From Eonycteris spelaea (lineage: Eukaryota > Chordata > Mammalia > Chiroptera > Pteropodidae), in contig PUFA01000171.1 of the NCBI GenBank assembly GCA_003508835.1, positions 1,616,501 through 1,680,500 of the forward strand: 64,000 bases of DNA, in the 5' to 3' direction. Within the stretch, counting starts at the first letter, position 1, and every line of letters begins with the position of its first letter. The translations under genes were made by a program, and so were the position numbers. The notes beneath the pieces are model-generated. The model did no database searches. It was not told the origin of the DNA and worked only from the letters and a program-made list of their open reading frames with translations. This document shows, in pieces, positions 9,311-19,860 of the stretch.

Positions 9311-11240
9311 ATTAGCCCTGAAAATTGTTTCTTCTAATCCGGGACTCTTTACCACTGTTTTGAAGTGACTCCCAAGTTCCTCTATAAAAGATTTTTAAGA
9401 TGAGCCTTTGAAGTATAGAATTTGTTCTTACATACATGTATGTGTTCTTCTCTATCATATCCATACCTTCATAAATGTTATTTTTGCCACATATACACTC
9501 TTCTGCATTGTCCTAGTCTAGCTAATTACCACTTATACTAAAGCTTCACAAACATCTATTTGCATGAATTATGTATTGAGGAAAAGAGGACCAGTTCTGT
9601 GTGATGACACAGTTTCATAAGGGTGAATTAAAGTTAAGCAGATAAAAGATAGAAAGTGAAATTTTCAAACATTCTTTTCAATCTGTTTCAAACCACATCC
9701 ATTAAAATACAGTGTTATCTGGTAAGAACAGATGGGTTTTCAAACAAATATAATCAATCTCCAGTATAATTTGATCAACACTGAATGAATAAGTTTTGAA
9801 ATTGGTATACAAAGGGTTTTCTCTGTATGTCCCTAAAATAGTACTAGTTGGGAATCAGCCCCTGCTCTAATATTATTTAATTTATTATAGGATTACCTGA
9901 AATTTTAAACATCTTATGCTGCATTAGACGTTTTATCAATAACAAGGTACATTCAGAGTGCAAGACAGATGTAAAGGCTGATATGCATTAAGCAACATTT
10001 TTACTTAGAAGGTTGAAACTGCATGTTGTGGTGAGGAATCACATCTAATACCAAAACCTCCATGTAATAGGACATGATTTTTCATAGTGATGAGAGATGT
10101 ATCACAACCAAACTAATTTTTTCATTAATTTACTGGGCTCATGTATCATTAAATAGTATGTACAGGTTATGAAACAATATGGTTACACTCTTACCCTAAA
10201 GAGGTAAATCAAACAGAGAAAACTGCAGTTTTCACAAGCTTATATACCTCTGCTGCAGTTACCTATGCAACTTCAGAACTCCTAGGTGGTCTAGACGTGT
10301 CTTCCGCAAAAAGTATAAGGATTTGTGCAAAAGCTATATGCCACCAATAACAAGCTAGACTCTTGCATTTCCACTGTCAAAAAGAGCAATAAACTATGAT
10401 GATAACAATGAATACTTGATCTAACAGTAATGGGAAAAATGCCCCAAAATTATTATTATTTTTTTTTTATTTTAAAGTATCTTTGACTAAAAGGAAATAA
10501 AATCTTTCTCATTAAAAAAATTCACACAATAAAACTAAAAACAGATTATGGAATAATAGGATTCCTGACACTCTCAGCTAGAGTTGGGTGTCTGACTATC
10601 TTATAGAAAAGATATCCTATGTGTCCTATGTATAACCTCTCCATCCTCTGACAATCCATGAGACACCCTTGTTTTGGCAGGCTCGTAAGCAAAAAGTCAA
10701 AATATAAGTCTTTATAAAAAATCATTTATAAAAAGAGGTGACTCATCTAAAAATATTTTCATTACACTTCCCACTGCACAAGAAGCTCAAGGAAGGATTC
10801 CAGTAACTTAGAAATAGTACTTTGGAAAAAGCCAAATGAGAGTTCAAGTAGAACTCAACTCGTCTGCAGGCAACTGCTACACAATTTGATTCTTATAGTC
10901 TGTGTAAAATACGTATGTCCACGTTTACAGCAAGGTGTAATGCTGGGGTGAAAGAAAGTTCCCATTTATCTTTGTTTTCCAAATCATATATTTTCATCCT
11001 CTAGGAATTCCAATCGACCATTCTTTGGAGCACTTTTTGTTTTTCTAAGGTCATAGGAGATTCTTAAAAACTTAGATATATCTCAGGAGAAGTCTCCCAA
11101 TCTCTAACCAACTTTACTTCTTCTTCACACGGTGATTCAATGCATATTCAGACACTAGTTTTTCACTATCTGTCTACTTTATGGTTCTGTCTGCAATGTT
11201 TCTCACGTTCTTAGCTTTTTTGCTAGGACGACATGGTCCC
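9311..11240. other. Unassigned sequence, no gene seen
   Basis: Nearly 2 kb of AT-rich sequence with no confident repeat, no RNA gene and no splice-flanked open frame. A T-rich tract lies at 10459-10483. Confidence 0.4.
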
Positions 11241-11242
11241 TA

Positions 11243-11650
11243 TGTTGACTGATGGCTGTTGATGGTAGCATCACTCTCCTCCAAAGCCCAGTGCTTGGTG
11301 ACTCATTCCTTTCCTTATCCTACAGCCATTCCCTGGGATGAATGTCCATGCACTTCTGAGGTGCTATGCTCCAATCGATTTGGCCCATGCGGTTATTCCA
11401 CATGGAACCTGCAGTCCTCTCTCCCCATGCCCTAGGCAGAGCCAACACTTAAGCTGTACAGTGTGGTGTGCACTGCACAATAAATAGAAACTGGCTTAGG
11501 TAGTAGGTGTGGGAGCTGGAATCTAGCTCTGTTCCCTTGGCTAAGCATTGTGTCTCTCAGCTCTTGGCTGCATTCTCAGTGAGTAAACTTTTTCTAATAT
11601 ACACAGAAACCTTGTATAGGTCAGTTGGTTGTGGGCCAACCCTCAGTTCT
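11243..11650 (+). mobile_element. Possible ERV solo LTR, unclassified
   Basis: This block is richer in GC than its flanks. It has an AATAAA at about 11480, a second polyadenylation-region-like segment ('cagctcttggctgcattctc' followed by 'agtgagtaaac') and ends in 'ccctcagttctaaca'. Starting at 'tgttgactgatgg' would give TG...CA ends of about 400 bp, as in a gammaretroviral-like LTR. No target duplication is clear and I do not recognise the family, so this is a weak call. Confidence 0.3.
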
Positions 11651-11884
11651 AACACCATTCTGGTTTAGGGCACTCTCCTCTCAATCTCCTCTAGGGTAGA
11701 TTCCACTCTTGAATAATCCATTTAATTCCCTTAATGGCTCTGAAGCAAAAAGTCATTAAATCTTTCCTGACTCAACCCTTCCCTCACCCCTATGAGAAGG
11801 AACTATACTTTAGAATGGCTGGAGAGAAGGGAAATACAGGTGAGTAGGGAAGTCCTATCAAATAAACCTAAAGCAAAGCACTAA

Positions 11885-12072
11885 GGGGAAAAAGTGACAC
11901 CAGCAATAGCAACAATTAACATATTAATTCTGTACCAAATGTTATCTAATTTGATCCTCACAACACCTGGGAGATATAATTCTCGATTTAAAGAGGAGGA
12001 AACTGAGGAACAGAGAGATTACCCAATATGCTTGAAGTCACACGCTTAATAAATGGTAGAATCAAGACTTGA
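11885..12072 (-). mobile_element. MIR, reversed, left part
   Basis: Reverse-orientation MIR core: 'ctaatttgatcctcacaaca', 'aaagaggaggaaactgagga', 'acagagagattacccaat' and 'gaagtcacacgcttaataaa'. It is interrupted at 12073 by an L1 3' fragment and continues at 12304. Confidence 0.85.
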
Positions 12073-12303
12073 GAACAAACTGGTGATGCCAGATGGAAAT
12101 GGGGTTGGGAGACTGGGTGAAAAATAGTCATGGGGATGTAAAATACAGCATAGGAAATATAGTCAATAATATTGTAATAATAATGTATAGGGCCAGGTAG
12201 GTGGTAGACTTTGTAAATTATATAATGTCTAACCACTATGTTATACACCTGAAACTAATATAAAATAATATTGAACATAAACTCTAATTGAAAAAATTTT
12301 AAA
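12073..12303 (+). mobile_element. 5'-truncated L1 inserted into a MIR
   Basis: An L1 3' UTR ('gggttgggagactgggtgaa', 'tcatggggatgtaaaataca', 'atatagtcaataatattgta', 'ttatacacctgaaactaata') ends in an A-rich tail. The 9-bp sequence 'aagacttga' occurs on both sides (12064-12072 and 12304-12312), which fits a target-site duplication. The split MIR reads through when the L1 is removed. This is a clean retrotransposition event that dates the L1 after the MIR. Confidence 0.85.
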
Positions 12304-12365
12304 AAGACTTGAACCCAAGAATTATAGTTCCACACCCTGTGCGATTAAGCGTTACACCATAACAA
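12304..12365 (-). mobile_element. MIR, reversed, right part
   Basis: 'gacttgaacccaagaattat' and 'tgcgattaagcgttacacca' are the tRNA-derived head of the same reversed MIR that was broken at 12072. Confidence 0.8.
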
Positions 12366-12429
12366 TTCTATTACTTATTCTGTCACAAAGGTAATTTGGG
12401 AACACTGTTGAAAAGATTTGTTCTCTAAA

Positions 12430-13080
12430 AAATTTAAATAAATACAGCCACTTTAGAAAACTATTTGGCATTTCCTTACAAAACTAAATAGTTTTACTAC
12501 ACAACCCAATAATCACTCCTAGATATTTACCCATCTGAAATTTAATGCCCACACAAAAACCTGCACATGAATGTTTATAGCTTTAACCATAATGGCCAAA
12601 AACTAGAAACAACCATGATATCCTTCAATAGGTAAATGGATAAACAACCTGTGGCACATCCTTACAACTGATATTATTTAGCAATAAAAAGAAATGAGCT
12701 ATCAAGTAACAAAAAGATATAAATAAAATTTAAATGTATATTGCTAAGTGAAAAAAATCTGTCTGGAAAGGCTATAAATACTGTGTGATTCCAATTATAA
12801 TTATATGACATTCTAGAAAGAAACAGCTAGAGACAATAAAAGATCAGGATTGTGATTCCAATTATAATTATATGACATTTTGAAAAAAGAAAAACTATAG
12901 AAACAACAAAAAGATCAGGGTTCAGGGGAGGGAGTGTGGACTGAAGAGATGAAACATAGGGGATATTTTAGGGCAGTGAAACTATTCCGTATGATATTGT
13001 AAATGGTGGATACATGACCATTTGCAAAATCCATAGAACTTGACAGCACAGAGTGAACCTTAAACAAATGTTTAAAAAAT
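12430..13080 (+). mobile_element. L1M 3' fragment with internal duplication
   Basis: Order: 'ccactttagaaaactatttg', 'acccaataatcactcctaga', 'ttcaataggtaaatggataa', 'actgatattatttagcaata', 'gtgtgattccaattataatt', 'ggttcaggggagggagtgtg', 'actattccgtatgatattgt'. This is the C-terminal end of ORF2 plus 3' UTR of an old L1. The stretch at 12784-12921 is a tandem duplication. Confidence 0.8.
12784..12921 (+). repeat. 67-71 bp tandem duplication inside L1M
   Basis: The unit 12784-12850 ('tgtgattccaattataatt' through 'agatcagga') is followed directly by a second copy at 12851-12921 carrying small indels and substitutions. The single-copy form is normal for L1, so this is a duplication after insertion or carried by the source copy. 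Confidence 0.8.
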
Positions 13081-14650
13081 CATTCTGGAGGTCAGGGGAT
13101 TCCAGGAAGGAATGACAAGATAATCTAGCTGTATTACAAGTATATGAAGCAAGTATATGAAGGGGACTAGGGTAGGATACTGACCTAAGAAGTAGCTTTG
13201 GAAATTAATGGAGCCTATAAGACTCAAGGCAAAAGGAATCCCACAAAATCACTTTACTATAGTCAATAAAGTCGTTTCACCCAAGTATGAGGTAACAATT
13301 CTGAAACTCCTATACATATATACTGGAATAACTAATTAAATAGATGGCAAATGGTGGGAGCCAGTTTTCTTGCTACTGCAATGGAAATTTACAGATAAGC
13401 CAATAAAGGAGCTTAGAATGATCCATGTGGTAATAGATTACTGTTGGAGACAAAAGGAAGAACTCATGTTTAGTTTAACATAGATACAGATGGTTACACA
13501 CATATTTATAAATTTTCTTTGCTCTGTCAGCTGAGAGGTCCTAAAAGAATGGCATCTCAGTAGCAATAAGCATACCCTAAATCCAGATCTTGGCTTCTAA
13601 TACTGTTCTCTATTAAAGGAAATCACAGCTCCTTGGAGAAATCACTAATTATAGACTGGGGCAGGAACTATACAATATGAGATGGAGCATCTTTTAGTGC
13701 CAGAAAGTGAGAACGTGCATAAACATGCACGTGTACACACACACATACAACTGATAGAGATATGACGAAAAGGAACCTGAGCTCTCAATGGCCAAAGCTG
13801 TGACAATTTGAGCAACAAAATAAAATGGTGTTGGATTATTATAACTCAAAGTACAAATGTAACTCAAAGAAGAACATGAGAATATGGCTTTCAAGTTACC
13901 ATTCCTAGCCAGCTTTTACCATATCCTCCCAAGGACTCAGCAAAGAAGACTGGAAAGCCAAAGCTTGTTCGGGAGCTGGTAATCAGACCTTAAGTTGAAA
14001 TTGTGGTTTTGTATAAGAAGTATCTGGAAAGGGAGTCAAAGCCAAACATCTGAGCCTGTATCTTGTAGGCCATCTGAAGGCTGATGAATACGAACTTCAA
14101 TGTAAATCATGAAATTAGGGACACTGAAGAGTCAACACAGTCATGCAGATCAATGAGAAAGCTATTACAGAAGTCCAGGGGCAAGACATTAAGTGCTGAC
14201 CAAGAACGGTGGTATTAAAACTGGGGAGGGTAAAATGATATCTGAAAGAAATAATTAATATTTAATAGTAAAAAAAAAAGATTAATCAAGAATAATTTTT
14301 TTCATCCAAATTATGTGGTAGTACCATTAACTTAAAAAAAAAACTAATTTAGAAAATAATCCATTCTAAAAATCCAGTTGCAATAGAAATGTCTAACTGG
14401 AGATGTATATTTATAATTAAATCAGTAGTAAAATTAATAGAGTAAGCACTTAATAAATTATTGTCAGTGAATGAATAAATGAAATCAAAGATACACTTTG
14501 GAGGTAAAGATTATAGAGTTTTCTAAATATAAAGAAAATTTTATAAGTTTTATGTAAGAAATAAGAAAACAGATGAAGTCTCTAAGAAATGTCATGTAGG
14601 GGAAAAAAGCAGATTAAATGCTAACAATATGGAAATAATATAGATATTTT
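13081..14650. other. Mostly unassigned sequence
   Basis: No gene is seen. A short zone near 14150-14230 ('gctattacagaagtccaggg') resembles decayed L2-associated repeat sequence, but not enough to delimit it. A-rich tracts lie at 14268-14346. The minus frame at 13694-13894 has no recognisable domain. Confidence 0.35.
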
Positions 14651-15208
14651 CTGAAAACAACTTCTAAAATTAGATATCAATGATAAAAACTGAGACAACC
14701 TGTTTCCACATATCTTAATTATCAGGTCTGAAAACAAGGCCACCCATGTCCACATAACTTTACTATTTGCTCTAGGAAATTCTCCACTAGGAAGATAAAG
14801 CTGTAAACCAAAATATAACTTTACTGTTTACTTCAAGAAATTCCAGCAAATCAATTTCCAGGCAAATAGTTAGCTCATCTGTGCAAATATCTTTTGTATC
14901 ATTACAAAAGAATACTTATCTGAGAAAACAACTTACCTATGGAACAATAGTTTGCTTATCAAGGCGCTCTTCAGGAATCTCACCTCATTGTATCCACCAT
15001 TATCTTGTAAACTTTGCCCAATTCTAATCATTTCTCCACCTTGAAAGACCAACCTTCTACTGAAAACCCTATACAAATCTTTCCATCTCCTCCTTCTGTT
15101 ACAGTACAAAGGTTATATTGATGTGATGTTCTCCCTTAGGTTATATAAATTTAAGCTTTGCTTAATCATTGGGTTTTCTGGTAGACTTTTGTAATTATAA
15201 TTACAAAA
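14651..15208. other. Unclassified stretch, possibly LTR-like, with palindrome
   Basis: This is a less AT-biased segment with 'actgagacaacctgtttcca' near the left and TATA-like 'ggttatataaatttaagctt' near the right. I cannot name a family. A perfect 22-bp palindrome lies at 15187-15208 (ttttgtaatta and its complement). Confidence 0.25.
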
Positions 15209-15550
15209 ATCATAAAAATGCCTATTTCTTGGGATTTCAAAAAGAAATAAAAAAAGTGTATGCTATACAAATCACGAGTCAAAGAGAAAATTCAAACCAA
15301 AAGTGCAGAATATATATGAATACAGGACATAAAGGATACAGAAAACCACTAACCTGATGAAAATATATACCAAAAATACATTTAAAAAGAAAAAAATACA
15401 AAATAAACCTAAGGAAAGCAAAATAAATGATTAATGAAGATAACACAGCATGAATTAAAGAATTAGAAAACACAAACAGTAAAATGGATAATGTATTCCA
15501 ATGCTAGAGGAAAAAAATAAAATAAATGCCCAATAAGAGAAACAAAATTT
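15209..15550 (+). mobile_element. Possible decayed L1M ORF2 fragment
   Basis: This is A-rich sense-strand sequence with 'gaattaaagaattagaaaac' and 'aaaaaaataaaataaatgcc', resembling the A-rich L1 ORF2 linker between endonuclease and reverse transcriptase. The 5S-derived element follows directly. Confidence 0.3.
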
Positions 15551-15718
15551 GTCTATGATCATGCTATCCTGAACATGGCCGATTCCATCTGATCTCAGAA
15601 GCTAAGCAGGGTTGGGCCTGGTTAGTACTTGGATGGGAGACCACCTAAGAAGACTGGGTACTATAGGCATTAAATAAATAAGTATGTAAGTAAGTAAGTA
15701 ATAAATAAATAAATAAAG
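15551..15718 (+). mobile_element. 5S rRNA-derived retroelement (pseudogene or SINE)
   Basis: Positions 15551-15671 align end to end with mammalian 5S rRNA at its full length of 121 nt. Recognisable parts are 'gtctatgatcatgctatcct' at the start, the internal A-box region 'gaagctaagcagggttggg', the C-box region 'cttggatgggagaccaccta' and the end 'ctataggcatt'. It carries many substitutions, and a (TAAG/TAAA)n tail at 15672-15718 replaces the T-run terminator of a true 5S gene. It is therefore a Pol III retrocopy, not a working rRNA gene. Fruit bats carry abundant 5S-derived SINEs (MEG-type), so it may be one of these. Other mammals also have scattered 5S pseudogenes. Confidence 0.9.
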
Positions 15719-16389
15719 CTTTACAGAAATTGTGCAAGTATTAACATCAATGTATTCAACTAAATGGAACAGAAGTAGTAAAAAAATGAAAAATAAAATG
15801 GCTTTGGACTTCTAGATTTTTCTGCAGAAAACGGGCTAAGAAGGCTATCCAACTTGCAATCATGGGCCATTTATTCATTTATTATAGAAAAAGAAGGACG
15901 ATTTAGAGCTTTCAGCCAATAGCTACAGAGAAAAGCTCACAGAGAATAGGACTAAGCCCTAATCAAGGAATTGAAAAAAATGTGCTAATATAAATTTCAC
16001 CATTGCCATGGATCAAGATTGCTATGTGCATCATACCTCCTACGTTTTCTGAACAGAAGTTTCTATTGCAATCATCTTACACTTATGCTATCACTGTATG
16101 TTGAACATATGAATGGCAGATAATCTTGTCTCTTTAGTTCACAAGGCTTTAGATCAACAGGAACTTTGGTAAAGAAGTTGTACCCAAAGAATAACACTGA
16201 AGAAACTTATCCATACCTGAACTTGATTTAGGTAATGCAATCCTGGATCTCAAGTTAAACCTGATGTTTGAATGAAGGGACACTTTTCTAGAGTCCTGGA
16301 AGAGGAGGTGAGTGTATTTTGCATGTGAGAAGAGCATAATTAATTGGGAACAATGGCCACTTATAGTGAGATGTGTTCTCTTAACATTG
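15719..16389. other. Unassigned sequence
   Basis: No confident repeat or gene is visible. The minus frame at 16149-16337 (62 codons) shows no domain. Confidence 0.4.
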
Positions 16390-16865
16390 GAAAGCCTTGT
16401 GACTCACTAGTAACCAATGGATGGAAGCCGTGTAACTTCTGAAACTAGGACGTAAAAGGTGATATAACTTGCACAGGATTTTGCCTAGACATTCACTTTT
16501 GAAAACCGAGTCATGATACATGAAGGCTAACAACCCTGAGGTAGCCATTGTGAGGAAGCTCGGGTCACATGGAGACCATGATGCACTGGTCAACAACCCT
16601 AGCTGGGATCCCAGACAAGAGCTAGCACCAACTGCCAGACATTTAACTAAGATGCATCCAGAAGTTTCAGTTACTGGCCAGCAAGTAACCAACCACTACA
16701 AAGACTTCCCATCTAAAGTCCTAGGCATGGTGAAACAGTGATAAATCATTCCTACTGTGCTCATCTGAATTCCTGACACACAGAATTCATGAGCTTAATA
16801 AAATGATTTTATTTAAGCCACTAAATTTGGGGGTAATCTGTTACAAAAGCACTGTAACTTCAACG
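16390..16865 (+). mobile_element. MaLR LTR (MLT1-like)
   Basis: Landmarks in order: 'agccttgtgactcactagta', 'ggaagccgtgtaacttctga', 'gtagccattgtgaggaagct', 'gctagcaccaactgccagac', 'tgaattcctgacacacagaa', an AATAAA at about 16798 and 'ttaagccactaaatttgg' followed by 'gggtaatctgttac'. It is a solo LTR, sense orientation. Open frames on both strands (16381-16741) are by-products of its higher GC content. Confidence 0.75.
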
Positions 16866-16969
16866 ATTAGGAATAAATTTACAAGAAATATACCAGATCT
16901 AGATAGAGTGCTCCTCGAAGACACAAAAGTAGATTTAAACAAGGAGAGGACGCACTGTGTGGGGATAGA

Positions 16970-17195
16970 AAATACTCTCTCTGGTTTCAAATTCTGGCTC
17001 TGTTACATACTTTCTATGTGAGTATGAGCAAATTATTAAACTTTCCACATCTGTTTGTCATCAATAAAATAGGAATAATAAAAATATCAACCTCTAGGGC
17101 TATTATAAGAACACTTAGAATAGTGTCTGACATGTAGTAAGCAGTACAAATGTATTGTTTTTGTCCTTATGGTTGTTATTATTACATCATAAAGA
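16970..17195 (+). mobile_element. MIR
   Basis: Near full MIR in sense: 'tttcaaattctggctctgtt', 'gagcaaattattaaactttc', 'acatctgtttgtcatcaata', 'ctagggctattataagaaca' and 'gaatagtgtctgacatgtag'. Confidence 0.85.
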
Positions 17196-17199
17196 GCCA

Positions 17200-17690
17200 G
17201 ATCTCCCTAAATTAATCTATAAATTTAACATAATCTGAATTAAAATTCTCACAGAATTTATTTCATCAGATGAGCAAGAATAGCTATGTTATAAAGCCTC
17301 CATAATTAAAACAATAGAACTGCACTTAATGCTACTAAAATTAAATCAGTAATGTCATTTATGCAAACTTTCTAACCAGCCAAAGTAAACAGTATGTATT
17401 GTTTGTGGATATGTGCATATATAGTAAAAATGTAAAACTTGATGCAGTGATTTATACCAACATGCCAGTGATGTTGTATCTGGAGAACAGAAGAGAAATA
17501 GATGGGGGTGGTATCTTAACTATCTGTAACATTCTGTGGCTTTAAAAATGGAAATCTGTAGCAATCATAGCAAAATGTTGATATTTGTTTCATCATGGTT
17601 GTGGGCTTATAGATGTCTCTTACATTATTTGGGGGAACTCTAGATATTTCATAATTTAAAATAAACATTTTAAAAAGGAAATTGCTTCTT
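17200..17690 (+). mobile_element. L1M fragment with 3' end
   Basis: 'ttaatctataaatttaacat' and 'ctgaattaaaattctcacag' match the ORF2 zone around 'gattcaatgcaatccctatc'. After an internal deletion, 17450-17690 gives the 3' UTR end ('ttacattatttgggggaact', 'ataatttaaaataaacattt'). Confidence 0.6.
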
Positions 17691-17817
17691 TGAATGAACA
17701 ATTTGTAAACATTTAGTATTTTTACTATGTCTTCATTGACATACACAAAATCTTAAGACTCCACGATCTATTTCTAGAAGATACTTTTGTTGTTCACTGT
17801 ATCATAAAGATAAAGAC

Positions 17818-17866
17818 TTTTTTTTGTTTGTTTTTGTTTTTGTTTTTGTTGTTTGTTTTGTTTTGG
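17818..17866. repeat. (TTTTG)n low-complexity tract
   Basis: Imperfect TTTTG/TTTG units over about 49 bp. It may be the complement of an A-rich retrotransposon tail, but no element is recognisable beside it. Confidence 0.9.
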
Positions 17867-19520
17867 AGAGGGGGGAGCCATCTAGAAACACAAGACACCT
17901 TAAAAGTAAATTATAGAAAGTCCTGGGGATTGTGTCTTGAAGAAATGCCCCATCTATTTCCAAAACAAATTAAAAGTAATGGATTTTCATGTACATAATT
18001 TTAACATCTACAAATTTATAACCAAACTAAATTATGACTTTTCACTATGGGTAAATGTAGGAAAATCATCTTTGCTATTTGGTCATTCATACTGTCCTAA
18101 TTGGCAAGAAATATAGTTACCCACTTGATGTGAAAAGAATCTTCAGAAACATATCAGAGTTAACATTAATATTGTCACTATTACACATTATACAATTGTT
18201 GGCATCCAGCAATTACAAAAATAAAAATAAAAATAGCAGAATGTAGACTTGGAGCAGATCATTGAAACTATCTAACTACATAAATAAGAAATATCCAGAG
18301 AGTAGAATACTATGTCTAAAATTACTCAGGTATGTAAAGCAGGTCAGTTTGCTTTCTGCCTTTTCTTAGGGAAAGTATAAAGCCTAGCAGAGCACAGCTT
18401 AGTTTAGTTCTCTGAACGTAACTAAAAACAGGACAGAACAACAGATAAGTCCTTAGGGTGCAGTGTACTCAGGTCTTACACCTCATAATGCTACTTTAAC
18501 AAATGTATAAATCCCCATGACAGTTCACTTAATCTTCAAAATTATCCTATGCAGTTTTTTCCAGCAGTTTTCACATTATAAGGTACTAGGTCAAAGTGTT
18601 TAGCTCTATTAAAATCTTTTAAATTGTTTATGATTAACAAAGACTGTATTATTTTAAACCATATACTGTAAAAAATAATGAATTTATTCTCTAGTGGTAT
18701 CGTTTCAAGGTGTCTAAAACTGAGGGTATTTGCCAAATGAAGCTGTTTATCCAACTGCATCACACACTGATTTAAATACTTACGAGCACCAGACACAGAT
18801 AGGAGGGAGAGAGTCAGTCCTCATCCCAAGCACTTCATGTTGGGCAGGAGGTTTGCAGCCCTGTAACTATCAAAATATCCAAACTATCATTCTAATAGTA
18901 CCTAAAATCAGATGGAAAATTGTGAAGCATATTCGCTGTTCTAGATATTCTGCAGTATTAACCAAAGACACAATTTTTAATCAACACAGGAAATATAATC
19001 AAACTACCCTGCTCAAGGAATTGTGGGTCCCACTGCTCCCAAATATTTTAGTTATAGATTTGCTTATTTTCTGTTTTTTTTTCTCCTCTTCTGCTGTCAG
19101 CAACTTCGCCTTCAGGTCCACATTCTTTCTCATCCTTCCAGCAAATCTGATTCTGACATCTTCTGAGGAAAAAGATTTTTCCCATATTTCAGGAACTTCA
19201 AGGCAATATGGGAAAAAGCTGAGGAGCAGAAAATAGGCTGAGAAAATGTAATTTTAAACTATACCTCATGCTTTTAATTTTACAGAAAGAACGTAATTGA
19301 GATTAATCCAATGCTTTAGAAACCATAATTTCATCTTTTAAAAAAATTTATAGTTACATTTATTTCTCTTAATCAAATACATGGCCTTAATCAAATACAA
19401 CTCTCATAGAGTTAATAATTTGATTTTTTGCCCTCTACAGAGGTACATAAATGATTAAAATATTTAAATCTTAAATGTATTGACTTCATGTTAATAAAAG
19501 GTTTTCTCAGTAATCTGATG
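17867..19520. other. Unassigned sequence, no gene seen
   Basis: AT-rich with no confident repeat. The 168-codon plus frame at 18730-19236 is the longest in the window. Its translation shows no domain, low-complexity hydrophobic runs and no initiation or splice context, so I regard it as chance. Confidence 0.4.
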
Positions 19521-19524
19521 ATGA

Positions 19525-19860
19525 TACTTTGGTAGGGACCATCTGTCATTTAAAGTACCATTGCCAAGAGCAGAGAGGAGGTACGCTAAATTTATGCTAT
19601 ATAATAAATGTCTTCTCAGCTTCATTTCCTCAGTGGATGCTTTTATGGGGCAACACAGAACCCAGTGCAATGTTGAGCCCCTGTCCAAAGTTCACATGGA
19701 AGCAAAAATTTCCAGACAAGCAGATGAAGGGGATCAGAGGTGACACAGCGGGCCAGGCTCTCTGGAGCAGAGTGAATGCTTGCTCCTGCCAGCAGCAGAG
19801 CTGCCTGGCCAGTTTGCCTTGCTGGCGGGCAGAAGACCTTGCCTTCCAGCATTGATGTAA
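19525..19860. other. Locally GC-richer stretch of unknown nature
   Basis: Composition changes to nearly balanced GC (for example 'cagcgggccaggctctctgg', 'cctggccagtttgccttgct', 'ggcgggcagaagaccttgcc'), with open frames of 65-108 codons on both strands. I recognise no domain or repeat. It could be an unnamed LTR, a regulatory element or a decayed exon. Confidence 0.3.

Noticed and set aside
15551..15671. Functional 5S rRNA gene
   Set aside because: Many substitutions, an A-rich tail in place of the T-run terminator, and single isolated location rather than a tandem 5S cluster.
16520..16741. 73-codon frame as a coding exon
   Set aside because: It is embedded in an MLT1-like LTR, with opposing frames equally open.
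18730..19236. Longest open frame (168 codons, plus strand)
   Set aside because: No domain, low-complexity hydrophobic runs, no initiation context or splice signals, and AT-rich composition like its flanks. Chance is sufficient.
19529..19855. 108-codon frame as a gene
   Set aside because: Open frames of similar length occur on both strands in the same GC-richer patch, with no domain or splice framing. Kept only as a compositional oddity.
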